Below, piece by piece: positions 1 through 6,781 of a stretch of 10,724 nucleotides of DNA (position 1 is its first letter; every line of letters starts with the position of its first letter). The DNA is from Crocinitomicaceae bacterium. GTDB taxonomy: Bacteria > Bacteroidota > Bacteroidia > Flavobacteriales_D > Sanyastnellaceae. The translations under genes and the position numbers were made by a program. The notes beneath the pieces are model-generated. The model was not told where the DNA came from, made no database searches, and saw only the letters and a list, made by a program, of their open reading frames with translations. The stretch covers positions 1 through 10,724 of the forward strand of contig JADLBA010000108.1 of the NCBI GenBank assembly GCA_020848015.1, written 5' to 3'.

Positions 1-1
1 A

Positions 2-73
2 ATATTCGGAATTATCCTTCTCGCTATTGCAGTAAAACTTTTTGGAAATAATATCCGATACCTGTTAGACTAA
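2..73 (+). CDS. C-terminal fragment of a membrane protein (5' end outside window)
   Basis: An open frame runs in from the window edge and stops at TAA 71-73. It encodes 23 residues: a hydrophobic stretch (IFGIILLAIAVKLFG) followed by a short polar tail (NNIRYLLD). This looks like the last transmembrane helix of an integral membrane protein with a short C-terminal tail. Nothing in so short a piece identifies the family. Several transporter families end in a similar helix, so no function is assigned. The gene ends 136 bases before fabG, and that gap contains its own palindrome and a promoter-like box, so it is probably not co-transcribed tightly with fabG. Confidence 0.55.
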   Translation: MFGIILLAIAVKLFGNNIRYLLD

Positions 74-89
74 CTACTCTCTGTAGAGC

Positions 90-101
90 ATCTGATCAGA
101 T
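90..101. repeat. 12-bp perfect palindrome upstream of fabG
   Basis: ATCTGATCAGAT is its own reverse complement. Just upstream, CTCT (77-80) can pair with AGAG (85-88), giving a small hairpin next to the upstream stop codon. There is no T-tract after either element, so an intrinsic terminator is not supported. It could be an operator-like site or chance. Confidence 0.3.
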
Positions 102-184
102 CGCAGAATGCTTTGGTAACTGTAGCTGCTCATAATTACCGGTTCATCAGAAGCCCTGTTTTACTCCAAACCCCAGCGTCCCAC

Positions 185-192
185 TATATTTG
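185..192 (+). promoter_or_regulatory. Bacteroidota-type -7 box (TATATTTG) before fabG
   Basis: TATATTTG is a full match to TAnnTTTG, the -7 element recognised by the Bacteroidota primary sigma factor. It sits 17 bases before the fabG ATG, so the transcript would start about 10 bases or fewer from the start codon and have a very short leader. The -33 element (TTTG) is poor: the nearest candidate is a TGTTTT stretch around 158-163. The box match is seen directly; promoter activity is inferred. Confidence 0.4.
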
Positions 193-209
193 TCCCAAAC
201 ACCATATTA

Positions 210-956
210 ATGAAACTGCTCGAAGGAAAAACAGCTATTATTACGGGAGCCTCCCGGGGCATAGGAAAAGGAATTGCCGAAAAATTTATAGATCACGGAG
301 CCACAGTGATATTTACCTACGCCTCCTCAGAAGATAAAGCTAGAACGTTAGAGACAGAACTTGCCTCCCGCAGAGGAAAGGCTAAAGGCTATAAAAGTGA
401 TGCTGCAGATTTCAATGCTGCACAAGCACTGATAGATCAAGTGATAATGGATTTTGGAACAATAGATATTCTCGTCAATAATGCCGGAATTACCCGCGAT
501 AATCTGTTGATGAGAATGAGTGAAGAACAATGGGACGAGATCATGCGCGTAAATCTCAAATCGGTTTTTAATCTCACTAAGGCAATCATCAAACCAATGC
601 TCAAAGCTCGCACAGGCTCCATTATAAATATGAGTTCAGTGGTAGGTGTAAAGGGAAATGCAGGGCAGGCAAATTATGCTGCTTCAAAAGCCGGCATCAT
701 TGGCTTTACAAAAAGTATTGCCGCCGAACTCGGATCGAGAAATATCCGCTGTAACGCCATTGCTCCTGGATTCATTGAAACGGAAATGACAGGAGTGCTA
801 GATGAAAAAATCGTTCAGTCATGGCGTGATGCAATACCACTCAAACGCGGAGGAACACCAGACGATGTCGCTAATGCATCCCTCTTTCTCGCTTCTGACT
901 TGAGCACCTACATTACCGGACAAACCATCAATGTATGCGGTGGAATGCTAATGTAA
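210..956 (+). CDS. fabG: 3-oxoacyl-[acyl-carrier-protein] reductase
   Basis: Classical short-chain dehydrogenase of 248 residues, the usual FabG length. It reduces 3-oxoacyl-ACP to 3-hydroxyacyl-ACP with NADPH in the cytoplasmic type II fatty acid synthesis cycle. The Rossmann glycine motif TGASRGIG is at residues 12-19 and NNAG at 90-93. The catalytic tetrad is complete: N115, S143 (in NMSSVVG), Y156 and K160 (YAASK). The stretch GQANYAASKAG and the C-terminal end ITGQTINVCGGM are typical of FabG rather than of other SDRs. The ATG at 210 starts right at the conserved N-terminus (MKLLEGKTAIITG) and has no clear Shine-Dalgarno, as usual in Bacteroidota. The gene stands apart from other fab genes here, and a TAnnTTTG box lies just upstream. 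A different SDR activity cannot be fully excluded, but every FabG hallmark is present. Confidence 0.93.
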   Translation: MKLLEGKTAIITGASRGIGKGIAEKFIDHGATVIFTYASSEDKARTLETELASRRGKAKGYKSDAADFNAAQALIDQVIMDFGTIDILVNNAGITRDNLLMRMSEEQWDEIMRVNLKSVFNLTKAIIKPMLKARTGSIINMSSVVGVKGNAGQANYAASKAGIIGFTKSIAAELGSRNIRCNAIAPGFIETEMTGVLDEKIVQSWRDAIPLKRGGTPDDVANASLFLASDLSTYITGQTINVCGGMLM

Positions 957-961
957 AAAAC

Positions 962-1000
962 AATCTTTTTTTGCATTTCTTCAAAAATGGAAAAAAGATT
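962..1000. repeat. AT-rich hairpin just after fabG
   Basis: AATCTTTTTT (962-971) is an exact inverted repeat of AAAAAAGATT (991-1000). Inside the loop, CATTT (974-978) pairs with AAATG (985-989) around a six-base loop. Together they give a nearly continuous stem of about 15 pairs starting six bases after the fabG stop codon. The position suits a transcript end or 3' stabilising hairpin. The stem is almost all A-T and no T-tract follows it, so it is not a canonical intrinsic terminator. Confidence 0.45.
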
Positions 1001-1061
1001 ATCCACCACATCAGGGTAAATTCGCAGTCGCTCAACCTATGTATTCACTAAGCGGAAATAT

Positions 1062-3149
1062 ATGTCTATTCTGACAGGTACCCCATCATGGTTTTTCTTG
1101 ATATGCATTATTACAGGAGTAATCTATGCAGGTGCCCTCTATTTCCGCGACCGGTTCAATCGCAATTACGGAAAGGTGCTGACTTCGATGTTAGGCTGTC
1201 TACGCTTCATAACAGTTGCGCTGCTGTCCTTCTTCCTTCTGAAGCCTATTATCAAAACGGTTAACCGGAATGTTGAAAAGCCGGTGATTGTCATTGCGCA
1301 AGATAATTCCGAATCTATAGTCACCGGTAAAGACTCTTCCTTTTACAGGAATGAATACCGCCGGCAACTTTCCGAACTGGAAAAAAAGCTCGGAGAAAAT
1401 TATTCGGTAAAAACTTATCGCTTCGGCGACCATGTCAGTGAAGGTACTGACTCACTCTTTTACAATGAAAAACTCACCGACTTTTCCAACCTCCTCGATG
1501 AGGTTTACAATCGCTATAGCGGTCGTAACTTAGGGGCACTGGTGATCGCATCTGACGGTCTTTATAACAAAGGAAGCAATCCCGTTTACAGCTATAAAAA
1601 ACTGAACACCCCGATATATACCATCGCTCTCGGCGATACCTCAGTCTATAAGGATGTTTTGCTCGCGGAAGTAACTTCCAACCGACTCGCCTACCTCGGT
1701 AATAAATTTCCGGTCAGAATCACCGTTGAAGGAAGAAAAGCCAGCGGCGAAAATTCCCTGCTGACTGTGTCAAAAAAAGGTGTTACTCTTCACAGTGAAC
1801 CTGTCAGTTTCTCCGGAGACCGGTTCATAAAAACAATTGAACTTACTCTTGATGCCACTGAAACAGGCTTGCAGAGATACTCCGTTTCTCTCAGTCCTGT
1901 CTCAAATGAAGTGTCCACAGTCAACAACCGGAAAGATTTCTTTATAGATGTATTGGACAGCCGACAAAAAGTATTGTTGCTCGCCTCCGCTCCACACCCT
2001 GATATTGCTGCTATTCGTGAAGCACTGGCAAGTAATGAAAGCTATAAAGTGCAATCATCCCTGATCAGAAATTTTAAAGGAAATATCGGGGACTTTAGCC
2101 TGATGATCTTTCATCAACTCCCCTCGCTTTCTGCCGGTGGCGCTGATCTCGCCCGGCTTGCCATTTCAAAAAATATCCCCACCCTTTTTATATGGGGATC
2201 CAATACCGACTTTAATACATTCAACACTTTTAATCTCGGCTTTTCTCTCAATGGCTACAGAAATAGTTTTACCGATGTGAACGGCACTGTTGCAGACGGA
2301 TTCAGTCTCTTTACAATCAGTGACCAAGCCGCCGGCGTACTGCGTAACTTGCCTCCCCTGTCGGTGCCTTTTGGAGAAATGGGCTTCAGCCCAGGTGTTA
2401 CAAGTTTTATCCTGCAGCGGATAGGGCAAATTCACACCGACAAACCTTTAATTGCATTCAATAAATCAGGGGGATCAAAAGTCGGCCTGATTACCGGTGA
2501 GGGAATATGGCGGTGGCGATTAGGAACTTTTCAGCAAACCTCCTCGCACGATGTATTCAATGAGATGATCACTAAAACGGTACAGTATCTGGCATCAAAA
2601 GAAGACCGCAGCCTTTTTCGTGTAACAGGCAAAAATGATTTTCCCGAAAATGAGCCTGTTATTTTTGATGCTGAATTGTACAACGAAAGCTATGAGCCGA
2701 TCGCAAACCGCAACATATCTATCATCATAAAAAACGAAGAGGGAAACGAATACAAGTTTGCATTTTCTCCCGATGGTAACCGATACCGACTGAACGCAGG
2801 AAATCTCCCTGTTGGAAATTATTCCTACATTGCAACTGAGCAAGGTGCCGCCGGACCGCTAAAAGAAACAGGCGAATTCAGCGTATCTCCACTTCAGTAC
2901 GAAATCACGCATACCATCGCTGACCACCGATTGCTATATCAGTTTGCAAGAGCAAATAATGGTGAAATGTTTTATCCCGACAACATGAGTAACCTTGCCG
3001 ACTCTATTATGGCCAAAAAAGAAATTGTCTCTGTATCTTACGAAAATAAACAATTAACGGATCTTATCAATTACCGATGGATACTGGCCATCCTTCTGCT
3101 GATGTTATCACTCGAATGGATTCTCAGAAAAAGAGCCGGCACCTATTGA
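1062..3149 (+). CDS. Large membrane-anchored VWA-like domain protein
   Basis: A 695-residue protein with two N-terminal membrane helices (about residues 9-28 and 45-62) and one C-terminal helix (about 672-686) before a basic tail (RKRAGTY). Between them lies a large soluble region, probably extracytoplasmic. It begins with a von Willebrand factor A-like domain (about 74-195) containing the metal-binding MIDAS signature DxSxS as D81-N-S83-E-S85 and a later acidic site at ASDG (D165). Next come a beta-rich segment (200-295) and a region starting KVLLLASAPHPD (303 on), which resembles the class I glutamine amidotransferase-like fold often seen in such proteins. A conserved-looking GEGIWRWRL is at 479-487, and an Ig-like beta segment spans about 520-610. 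The architecture recalls Bat-type and related Bacteroidota VWA membrane proteins, whose exact role is unknown. No AAA ATPase (MoxR) gene is adjacent in the window. The fold assignments after the VWA domain are inferred by eye. Confidence 0.75.
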   Translation: MSILTGTPSWFFLICIITGVIYAGALYFRDRFNRNYGKVLTSMLGCLRFITVALLSFFLLKPIIKTVNRNVEKPVIVIAQDNSESIVTGKDSSFYRNEYRRQLSELEKKLGENYSVKTYRFGDHVSEGTDSLFYNEKLTDFSNLLDEVYNRYSGRNLGALVIASDGLYNKGSNPVYSYKKLNTPIYTIALGDTSVYKDVLLAEVTSNRLAYLGNKFPVRITVEGRKASGENSLLTVSKKGVTLHSEPVSFSGDRFIKTIELTLDATETGLQRYSVSLSPVSNEVSTVNNRKDFFIDVLDSRQKVLLLASAPHPDIAAIREALASNESYKVQSSLIRNFKGNIGDFSLMIFHQLPSLSAGGADLARLAISKNIPTLFIWGSNTDFNTFNTFNLGFSLNGYRNSFTDVNGTVADGFSLFTISDQAAGVLRNLPPLSVPFGEMGFSPGVTSFILQRIGQIHTDKPLIAFNKSGGSKVGLITGEGIWRWRLGTFQQTSSHDVFNEMITKTVQYLASKEDRSLFRVTGKNDFPENEPVIFDAELYNESYEPIANRNISIIIKNEEGNEYKFAFSPDGNRYRLNAGNLPVGNYSYIATEQGAAGPLKETGEFSVSPLQYEITHTIADHRLLYQFARANNGEMFYPDNMSNLADSIMAKKEIVSVSYENKQLTDLINYRWILAILLLMLSLEWILRKRAGTY

Positions 3150-3238
3150 AGCCCTCCACCGGTACATTGTATTGGCTTCCAGTTAACCCTGTTCTGACCT
3201 TTCTATCGAATGTTTCTCTCTCGTAATAATATATAGGA

Positions 3239-3310
3239 ATGGAACTTACAGTACTTTTCCTGAATTATGCTGATCGTCATTGTTTTTACAGCACTACAAT
3301 CCAATTATGA
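3239..3310 (+). CDS. Possible 23-codon leader ORF overlapping the DUF218 gene
   Basis: An ATG at 3239, with AGGA immediately before it, opens a 23-residue frame (MELTVLFLNYADRH, then eight more residues and a final L). It ends at TGA 3308-3310. That stop overlaps the ATG of the next gene (3307-3309) in an ATGA junction, the arrangement typical of translational coupling. A spontaneous ORF of this length is common, and the product has no recognisable domain, signal peptide or run of a regulatory amino acid. It may be a leader peptide that lets ribosomes reach the downstream start, or chance. Confidence 0.22.
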   Translation: MELTVLFLNYADRHCFYSTTIQL

Positions 3311-3933
3311 AGAATTTTTTGAAAAAAAAATGGGTGCGGGTATGGCTAATCGTTTTCTCCCTGTTTTTTCTGCTATTCCTTTTTCGCTTCCCCCTCCTTC
3401 GTGGCATAGGTTGTTACCTCGTAAGTGAGGATCCTTTGGAGTCCTGTGAGGCTTACTTTGTTCTGGGAGGAAATAGTTTTGAACGCGGAATCGAAACGGT
3501 AAAGGTTCATCAGCAATTTCCCGATGCCCGGATCATAGCCACAGGAGGTAATATTCCAATGCAGATACAAGCCTTCGATACCTCCCTGACGGAAGCCGCC
3601 CTCACCCGCCACCTGATGGTTCGGCGCGGCGTCCCCGATACTCTCATCACAATACTTGAACACTCCACCAGTACTTTTGAAGAATCGAATGAAATACTGG
3701 CCTACTGCAAAAAATCAGGATATAAAAAAATCACACTGATCTCCAGTTCATTTCACCTGCGGAGAATGCGATGGGTTTTCAGTAAAAAATTTAGTCAAAA
3801 CGGCATTAAAGTACTGTTTCATGGAGCCTCCGATACCAGTTTTGATAAAGATAACTGGTGGCGTAACGAGACTAGTCTTATTACTTGTAACAATGAATAC
3901 GTCAAGCTCGTTTATTATCTCCTGCACTACTGA
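3307..3933 (+). CDS. YdcF/SanA-family (DUF218) membrane-anchored protein
   Basis: A 208-residue protein. The basic start (KKKWVR) is followed by one transmembrane helix (about residues 12-29), which predicts a C-terminal domain on the periplasmic side. The domain shows the DUF218 pattern: a first strand with VLGGNSFERG (52-61), ATGG (78-81) after a strand, an acidic STFEES (121-127), then the hallmark TLISSSFHLRRM (143-154) with H150 and R152. Members include E. coli SanA and YdcF, which affect envelope permeability; the fold binds nucleotides or similar ligands, but the reaction is not established. The frame could extend to a TTG at 3280, but that would put nine polar residues before the basic and hydrophobic anchor, so the ATG at 3307 is preferred. 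The gene follows the VWA gene by 157 bases and may be separately transcribed. Confidence 0.8.
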   Translation: MKNFLKKKWVRVWLIVFSLFFLLFLFRFPLLRGIGCYLVSEDPLESCEAYFVLGGNSFERGIETVKVHQQFPDARIIATGGNIPMQIQAFDTSLTEAALTRHLMVRRGVPDTLITILEHSTSTFEESNEILAYCKKSGYKKITLISSSFHLRRMRWVFSKKFSQNGIKVLFHGASDTSFDKDNWWRNETSLITCNNEYVKLVYYLLHY

Positions 3934-4070
3934 CCCCCATGAAACCGACAGAAAAAACCTCCGGCTACTATTAACAGTGGGAAACCTGCTGGACAGATAG
4001 TTGAACATATTCAGAACGGGGCTTGTTAACAATGCGGGATGATCGTTCGGCTATAAATGAATGATTTGAT

Positions 4071-4078
4071 TAAATTTG
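4071..4078 (+). promoter_or_regulatory. Bacteroidota-type -7 box (TAAATTTG) before the TPR-comA block
   Basis: TAAATTTG fully matches TAnnTTTG. A partial -33 element, TTCG at 4046-4049 (three of four bases of TTTG), lies 21 bases upstream, an acceptable spacing. Transcription would start near 4083-4086, about 50 bases before the TPR start codon. A short stem, GAAGC (4087-4091) with GCTTC (4099-4103), would sit at the very 5' end of that transcript. This is the best promoter candidate in the window and probably serves the genes from 4137 to 8202. Confidence 0.5.
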
Positions 4079-4136
4079 AGAATCCGGAAGCATTTTACGC
4101 TTCTTCAATATTCTGTAATCTGAACAGTTTTTGCCT

Positions 4137-5540
4137 ATGAGTGAAGAGAACCGCGACCAGCACTATGCTGAGAACCTTGTGAGCCGATACGAGCAAATGC
4201 TCTCCAACAACGAATCGTATTACTTTGATATTGACCAATTTGAAGAAATTGCAGAATATTATTGTGAACAGAATAAATTCCCCGCAGCTCTTGAGGCAAT
4301 CAAATACGCCTCTTCTCTTTTCCCTGATAATGATACTTTGCTCCTCCGTGAATCTCAAATCCTTTCCGGTATGGGTCACCTGTCTGAAGCCCTGAAAAGA
4401 CTAAAAAAAATTGAAAAATTAAATCCCGTAAACGAAGAGGTGCTATTAACCATGGGCTCTATCTACAGCCAGTTGCGCAATCACGAGAAGGCCATCAGTC
4501 TTTTCAAAAGGGCACTCGACTGCTGCAGTGAAGAGTTTGAGGTGGATATCTATATGGAAATTGCGATGGAATATGAAAATATGGAACGTTTTGATAAAGC
4601 CATTGATATCCTCAGAGAAGCTCTCTCCAAAAAACCTGACAATGAAGTGCTGCTCTACGAACTTACCTACTGCTTCGAAACAGCAGATAGAATTGAAGAG
4701 TGCATACAATTTTATCAGGAATTCATAGAAAAGTATCCTTATAGTTTTACTGCATGGTATAACCTCGGCAATGCTTATCAGAAATCAGAGTGTCTGGAAG
4801 AATCCATTGATGCCTATGATTATGCAATTGCTATACAACCCGATTTTGCCCCTGCCTACTACAACAAGGCACACGCTCTGTTTAAACTCGAAAGGTTCCA
4901 TCAGGTTATCCAAACGCTTGAAGATTCTTATACGATCGAACAACCACAGGCTGCGGTTTACTGCCATATCGGAGAGTGCTTTGAAAAACTCAATGAGCTC
5001 GATAAGGCTCTTTTCTACTACAGAAAAAGCATAAAAACAGATGAATTCTATGCTGATGCTTATCTCGGAATCGGCCTTGTAATGGACCTCCAAGAGAAAA
5101 CCGGAGAGAGCCTGACTTTTATCGAAAAAGCCATTGAACTCGACCCGGACAACGCGGATTATCACCTGTTTATGATCGAAATGCTCAGGAAACTTGAACG
5201 TACAGGTGATGCTATTGCAATAGCTGAATCGCTGGCGCAACGCTTCCCCGAAAACGAAGATATATGGCTCGATTTCTCTGACATCTACTTTCATCTGGCT
5301 CAGTTCGAAAATGCAATTACCTGCATCAATGATGGATTGCTCAAAATTCCACGTAGCTCCGCTCTTGGTTTCCGCAAAGTCGCTTATCTTCTGGCGGGAG
5401 GCAGAAGAGCTGAAGGTGAAGAACTACTGTTGCGCCTGATGATAACCGATACAACCGAGGCAGCCTCACTCGAGGAATATTACCCGGAAATTAATAACAA
5501 CCTGCTTTATATTGATCTCAAAAGACAGCTCGGCGGATAA
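4137..5540 (+). CDS. Tetratricopeptide repeat (TPR) protein
   Basis: A 467-residue protein with no signal peptide or membrane helix, so probably cytoplasmic. From about residue 35 to 435 it consists of roughly eleven or twelve consecutive 34-residue TPR-like helix pairs. Clear units include one with WYNLGNAYQKSECLEESIDAY (207-227; quoted residues are the W8/G/Y/A positions), one with PAYYNKAHALFKLERF (239-254), and one with AYLGIGLVMDLQEKTGE (308-324) ending in AIELDPDN. Such solenoids act as protein-binding scaffolds; no partner or enzymatic domain can be named. The in-frame TTG at 4131 would add only two residues, so the ATG at 4137 is chosen. The gene lies 55 bases upstream of the comA-like gene and follows the window's best promoter box, which suggests it is the first gene of that transcript. 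Confidence 0.85.
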   Translation: MSEENRDQHYAENLVSRYEQMLSNNESYYFDIDQFEEIAEYYCEQNKFPAALEAIKYASSLFPDNDTLLLRESQILSGMGHLSEALKRLKKIEKLNPVNEEVLLTMGSIYSQLRNHEKAISLFKRALDCCSEEFEVDIYMEIAMEYENMERFDKAIDILREALSKKPDNEVLLYELTYCFETADRIEECIQFYQEFIEKYPYSFTAWYNLGNAYQKSECLEESIDAYDYAIAIQPDFAPAYYNKAHALFKLERFHQVIQTLEDSYTIEQPQAAVYCHIGECFEKLNELDKALFYYRKSIKTDEFYADAYLGIGLVMDLQEKTGESLTFIEKAIELDPDNADYHLFMIEMLRKLERTGDAIAIAESLAQRFPENEDIWLDFSDIYFHLAQFENAITCINDGLLKIPRSSALGFRKVAYLLAGGRRAEGEELLLRLMITDTTEAASLEEYYPEINNNLLYIDLKRQLGG

Positions 5541-5554
5541 GCACAAATTCTTAT

Positions 5555-5562
5555 GATATTTG
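5555..5562 (+). promoter_or_regulatory. Weak -7-like box (GATATTTG) before the comA-like gene
   Basis: GATATTTG matches TAnnTTTG at seven of eight positions and is followed by CGCC, a context often seen at Bacteroidota transcription starts. It lies 33 bases before the ComA-like start codon in the 55-base gap after the TPR gene. No TTTG is visible at the expected -33 position. It could be an internal promoter allowing the comA-rhodanese-dedA-aroE part to be expressed independently. Confidence 0.25.
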
Positions 5563-5595
5563 CGCCTTCAACCGGCAATATAAGAACTCCCGCCA

Positions 5596-6381
5596 ATGAA
5601 CTTTACGCTGAATCATTTGCCTGAACGGACCAGGAAAAACAGATCCTATGGACTTACTATGGTCATGGATAAAGCACTCTCAATCCGTCAGGCACAAGAC
5701 CTCATTGAAAGCAGTGGAGAGTTTGTCGATATCGTGAAACTCGGCTTTGGAACCTCCGCCTTTGCTCCGAATGTCAAAGAAAAGGTAAAACTTTACCAGG
5801 ATAATAATATCCGGGTTTATGTCGGCGGAACCTTGTTCGAGGCATTCTACGTGCGTGGACAAGTTGATGATTATCGCCGCTATATTGACTCACTTGGTCT
5901 TAATACTATCGAAGTCTCAGATGGAAGTATAGCGCTGCCTCACGATGAAAAATGCAACCTGATTGCCCGATTTGCCAAGGATTATACCGTACTCAGTGAA
6001 GTCGGGTCAAAGGAGGAAGGAATTCTTATCAGCCCTGCAAAATGGATCAAAATGATGCAAAATGAATTGAAAGCAGGAAGTTGGAAGGTTATCGCTGAAG
6101 CTCGCGAAAGCGGAACTGTCGGTATTTACAGACCAAACGGTCAAGCCCACGTAGTTCTGATCAATAAAATTCTACAGAAAATCAAAGCTGAAGATATTCT
6201 TTGGGAGGCTCCGAAAAAAGCCCAGCAAGTATATTTCATCAAACAACTCGGCCCGAATGTAAATCTGGGTAATATCGCCGAAAATGAAGTCATCCCACTG
6301 GAATGCTTGCGAATAGGACTTCGCGGGGATACTTTCTTCGACTACCTCCCTGAAAATATCGTGGACGAAATGAAAGGATAA
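5596..6381 (+). CDS. comA: Phosphosulfolactate synthase family protein (ComA-like)
   Basis: A 261-residue cytoplasmic protein of ComA length (about 250 residues) and pattern. The family is a TIM-barrel enzyme first known from methanogen coenzyme M synthesis, where it adds sulfite to phosphoenolpyruvate to give (R)-2-phospho-3-sulfolactate with Mg2+. Landmarks in order: TMVMDKAL (21-28), VDIVKLGFGTSA (44-55), VGGTLFEAFYVRGQ (76-89), IEVSDGSI (105-112), LSEVGSK (133-139), IAEARESGTVGIYRPNG (166-182), WEAP (203-206), LGPNVNLGNI (218-227) and GLRGDTF (241-247). Together these identify the family. No ComB phosphatase, ComC dehydrogenase or sulfopyruvate decarboxylase is present in the window, so coenzyme M synthesis is not implied. 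Homologues in non-methanogens, including plant HSA32, have other or unknown roles. The ATG at 5596 lacks a Shine-Dalgarno. The rhodanese gene starts 11 bases after the stop, which indicates co-transcription. Family call is firm; substrate is uncertain. Confidence 0.85.
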   Translation: MNFTLNHLPERTRKNRSYGLTMVMDKALSIRQAQDLIESSGEFVDIVKLGFGTSAFAPNVKEKVKLYQDNNIRVYVGGTLFEAFYVRGQVDDYRRYIDSLGLNTIEVSDGSIALPHDEKCNLIARFAKDYTVLSEVGSKEEGILISPAKWIKMMQNELKAGSWKVIAEARESGTVGIYRPNGQAHVVLINKILQKIKAEDILWEAPKKAQQVYFIKQLGPNVNLGNIAENEVIPLECLRIGLRGDTFFDYLPENIVDEMKG

Positions 6382-6392
6382 ACTCAATATCC

Positions 6393-6740
6393 ATGCAAGC
6401 AAGCGTACCAACAATTTCTCCCGTGAAAGAAATTACACCAACTGAACTGAAAGAGTGGATAGATTGCGGAAAAGAATTCCAACTGATCGATATCCGCGAA
6501 GACCATGAAGTGGCAAACTGCAACATTGGTGGAAAACATATCCCCATGGCCGAAGTACTTGAAAATATTGATAGACTCAGAACCGATATCCCCGTCGTTA
6601 TTCACTGCCAAAGTGGTAAACGGTCCGGCGCAGTAGTTTTCGCAATTGAAATGAAATTCCGCCTTTCAAACATCTATAGCCTCTCCGGCGGTATCGTCGA
6701 ATGGGGTAAGCAAATTGATGACTCACTCGAGTGCCTTTAA
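6393..6740 (+). CDS. Single-domain rhodanese-like sulfurtransferase
   Basis: A 115-residue protein made of one rhodanese domain with no signal peptide, so cytoplasmic. The DIRED motif (33-37) follows the first core strand. The active-site loop after the strand VVIHC is C72-Q-S-G-K-R-S78, with the catalytic cysteine present and a six-residue loop as in sulfur-transferring rhodaneses (rather than the seven-residue loop of Cdc25-type phosphatases). The ending LSGGIVEWGKQ (97-107) matches the usual last strand and helix (GGixxW). Such proteins carry sulfane sulfur as a cysteine persulfide; with thiosulfate as donor they release sulfite. The gene is tightly packed behind the ComA-like gene, whose family uses sulfite. 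That makes a functional link attractive but unproven. Acceptor and donor cannot be read from the sequence. Confidence 0.88.
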   Translation: MQASVPTISPVKEITPTELKEWIDCGKEFQLIDIREDHEVANCNIGGKHIPMAEVLENIDRLRTDIPVVIHCQSGKRSGAVVFAIEMKFRLSNIYSLSGGIVEWGKQIDDSLECL

Positions 6741-6781
6741 AACTCCTCTGCGTACTACTCCCCCAACAAATAATATACTGA

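Noticed and set aside
113..337. 74-residue open frame overlapping the fabG start
   Set aside because: It runs in another frame into fabG, its product has no recognisable features, and fabG is unambiguous.
1032..1041. CTCAACCTATG-like string repeated near 10460
   Set aside because: A shared stretch of about twelve bases, one copy inside the GH2 signal peptide coding region, with no flanking similarity; most likely chance.
1039..1074. 11-codon ORF overlapping the start of the VWA gene
   Set aside because: Very short, no ribosome-binding site, and its stop is out of register for coupling to the ATG at 1062.
3280..3306. TTG start giving a nine-residue longer DUF218 protein
   Set aside because: The ATG at 3307 sits directly before the basic residues and membrane anchor and needs no rare start codon.
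3934..4070. Possible small RNA or terminator after the DUF218 gene
   Set aside because: No stable GC-rich hairpin, T-tract or conserved RNA shape is visible; only the promoter box at 4071-4078 is supported.
4131..4136. TTG start two codons before the TPR gene's ATG
   Set aside because: It adds only two residues and offers no better ribosome-binding context than the ATG at 4137.
4785..5294. 169-residue open frame on the minus strand within the TPR gene
   Set aside because: It lies opposite a clear TPR solenoid, has no domain motifs, and is the kind of long antisense frame expected from biased codon use.
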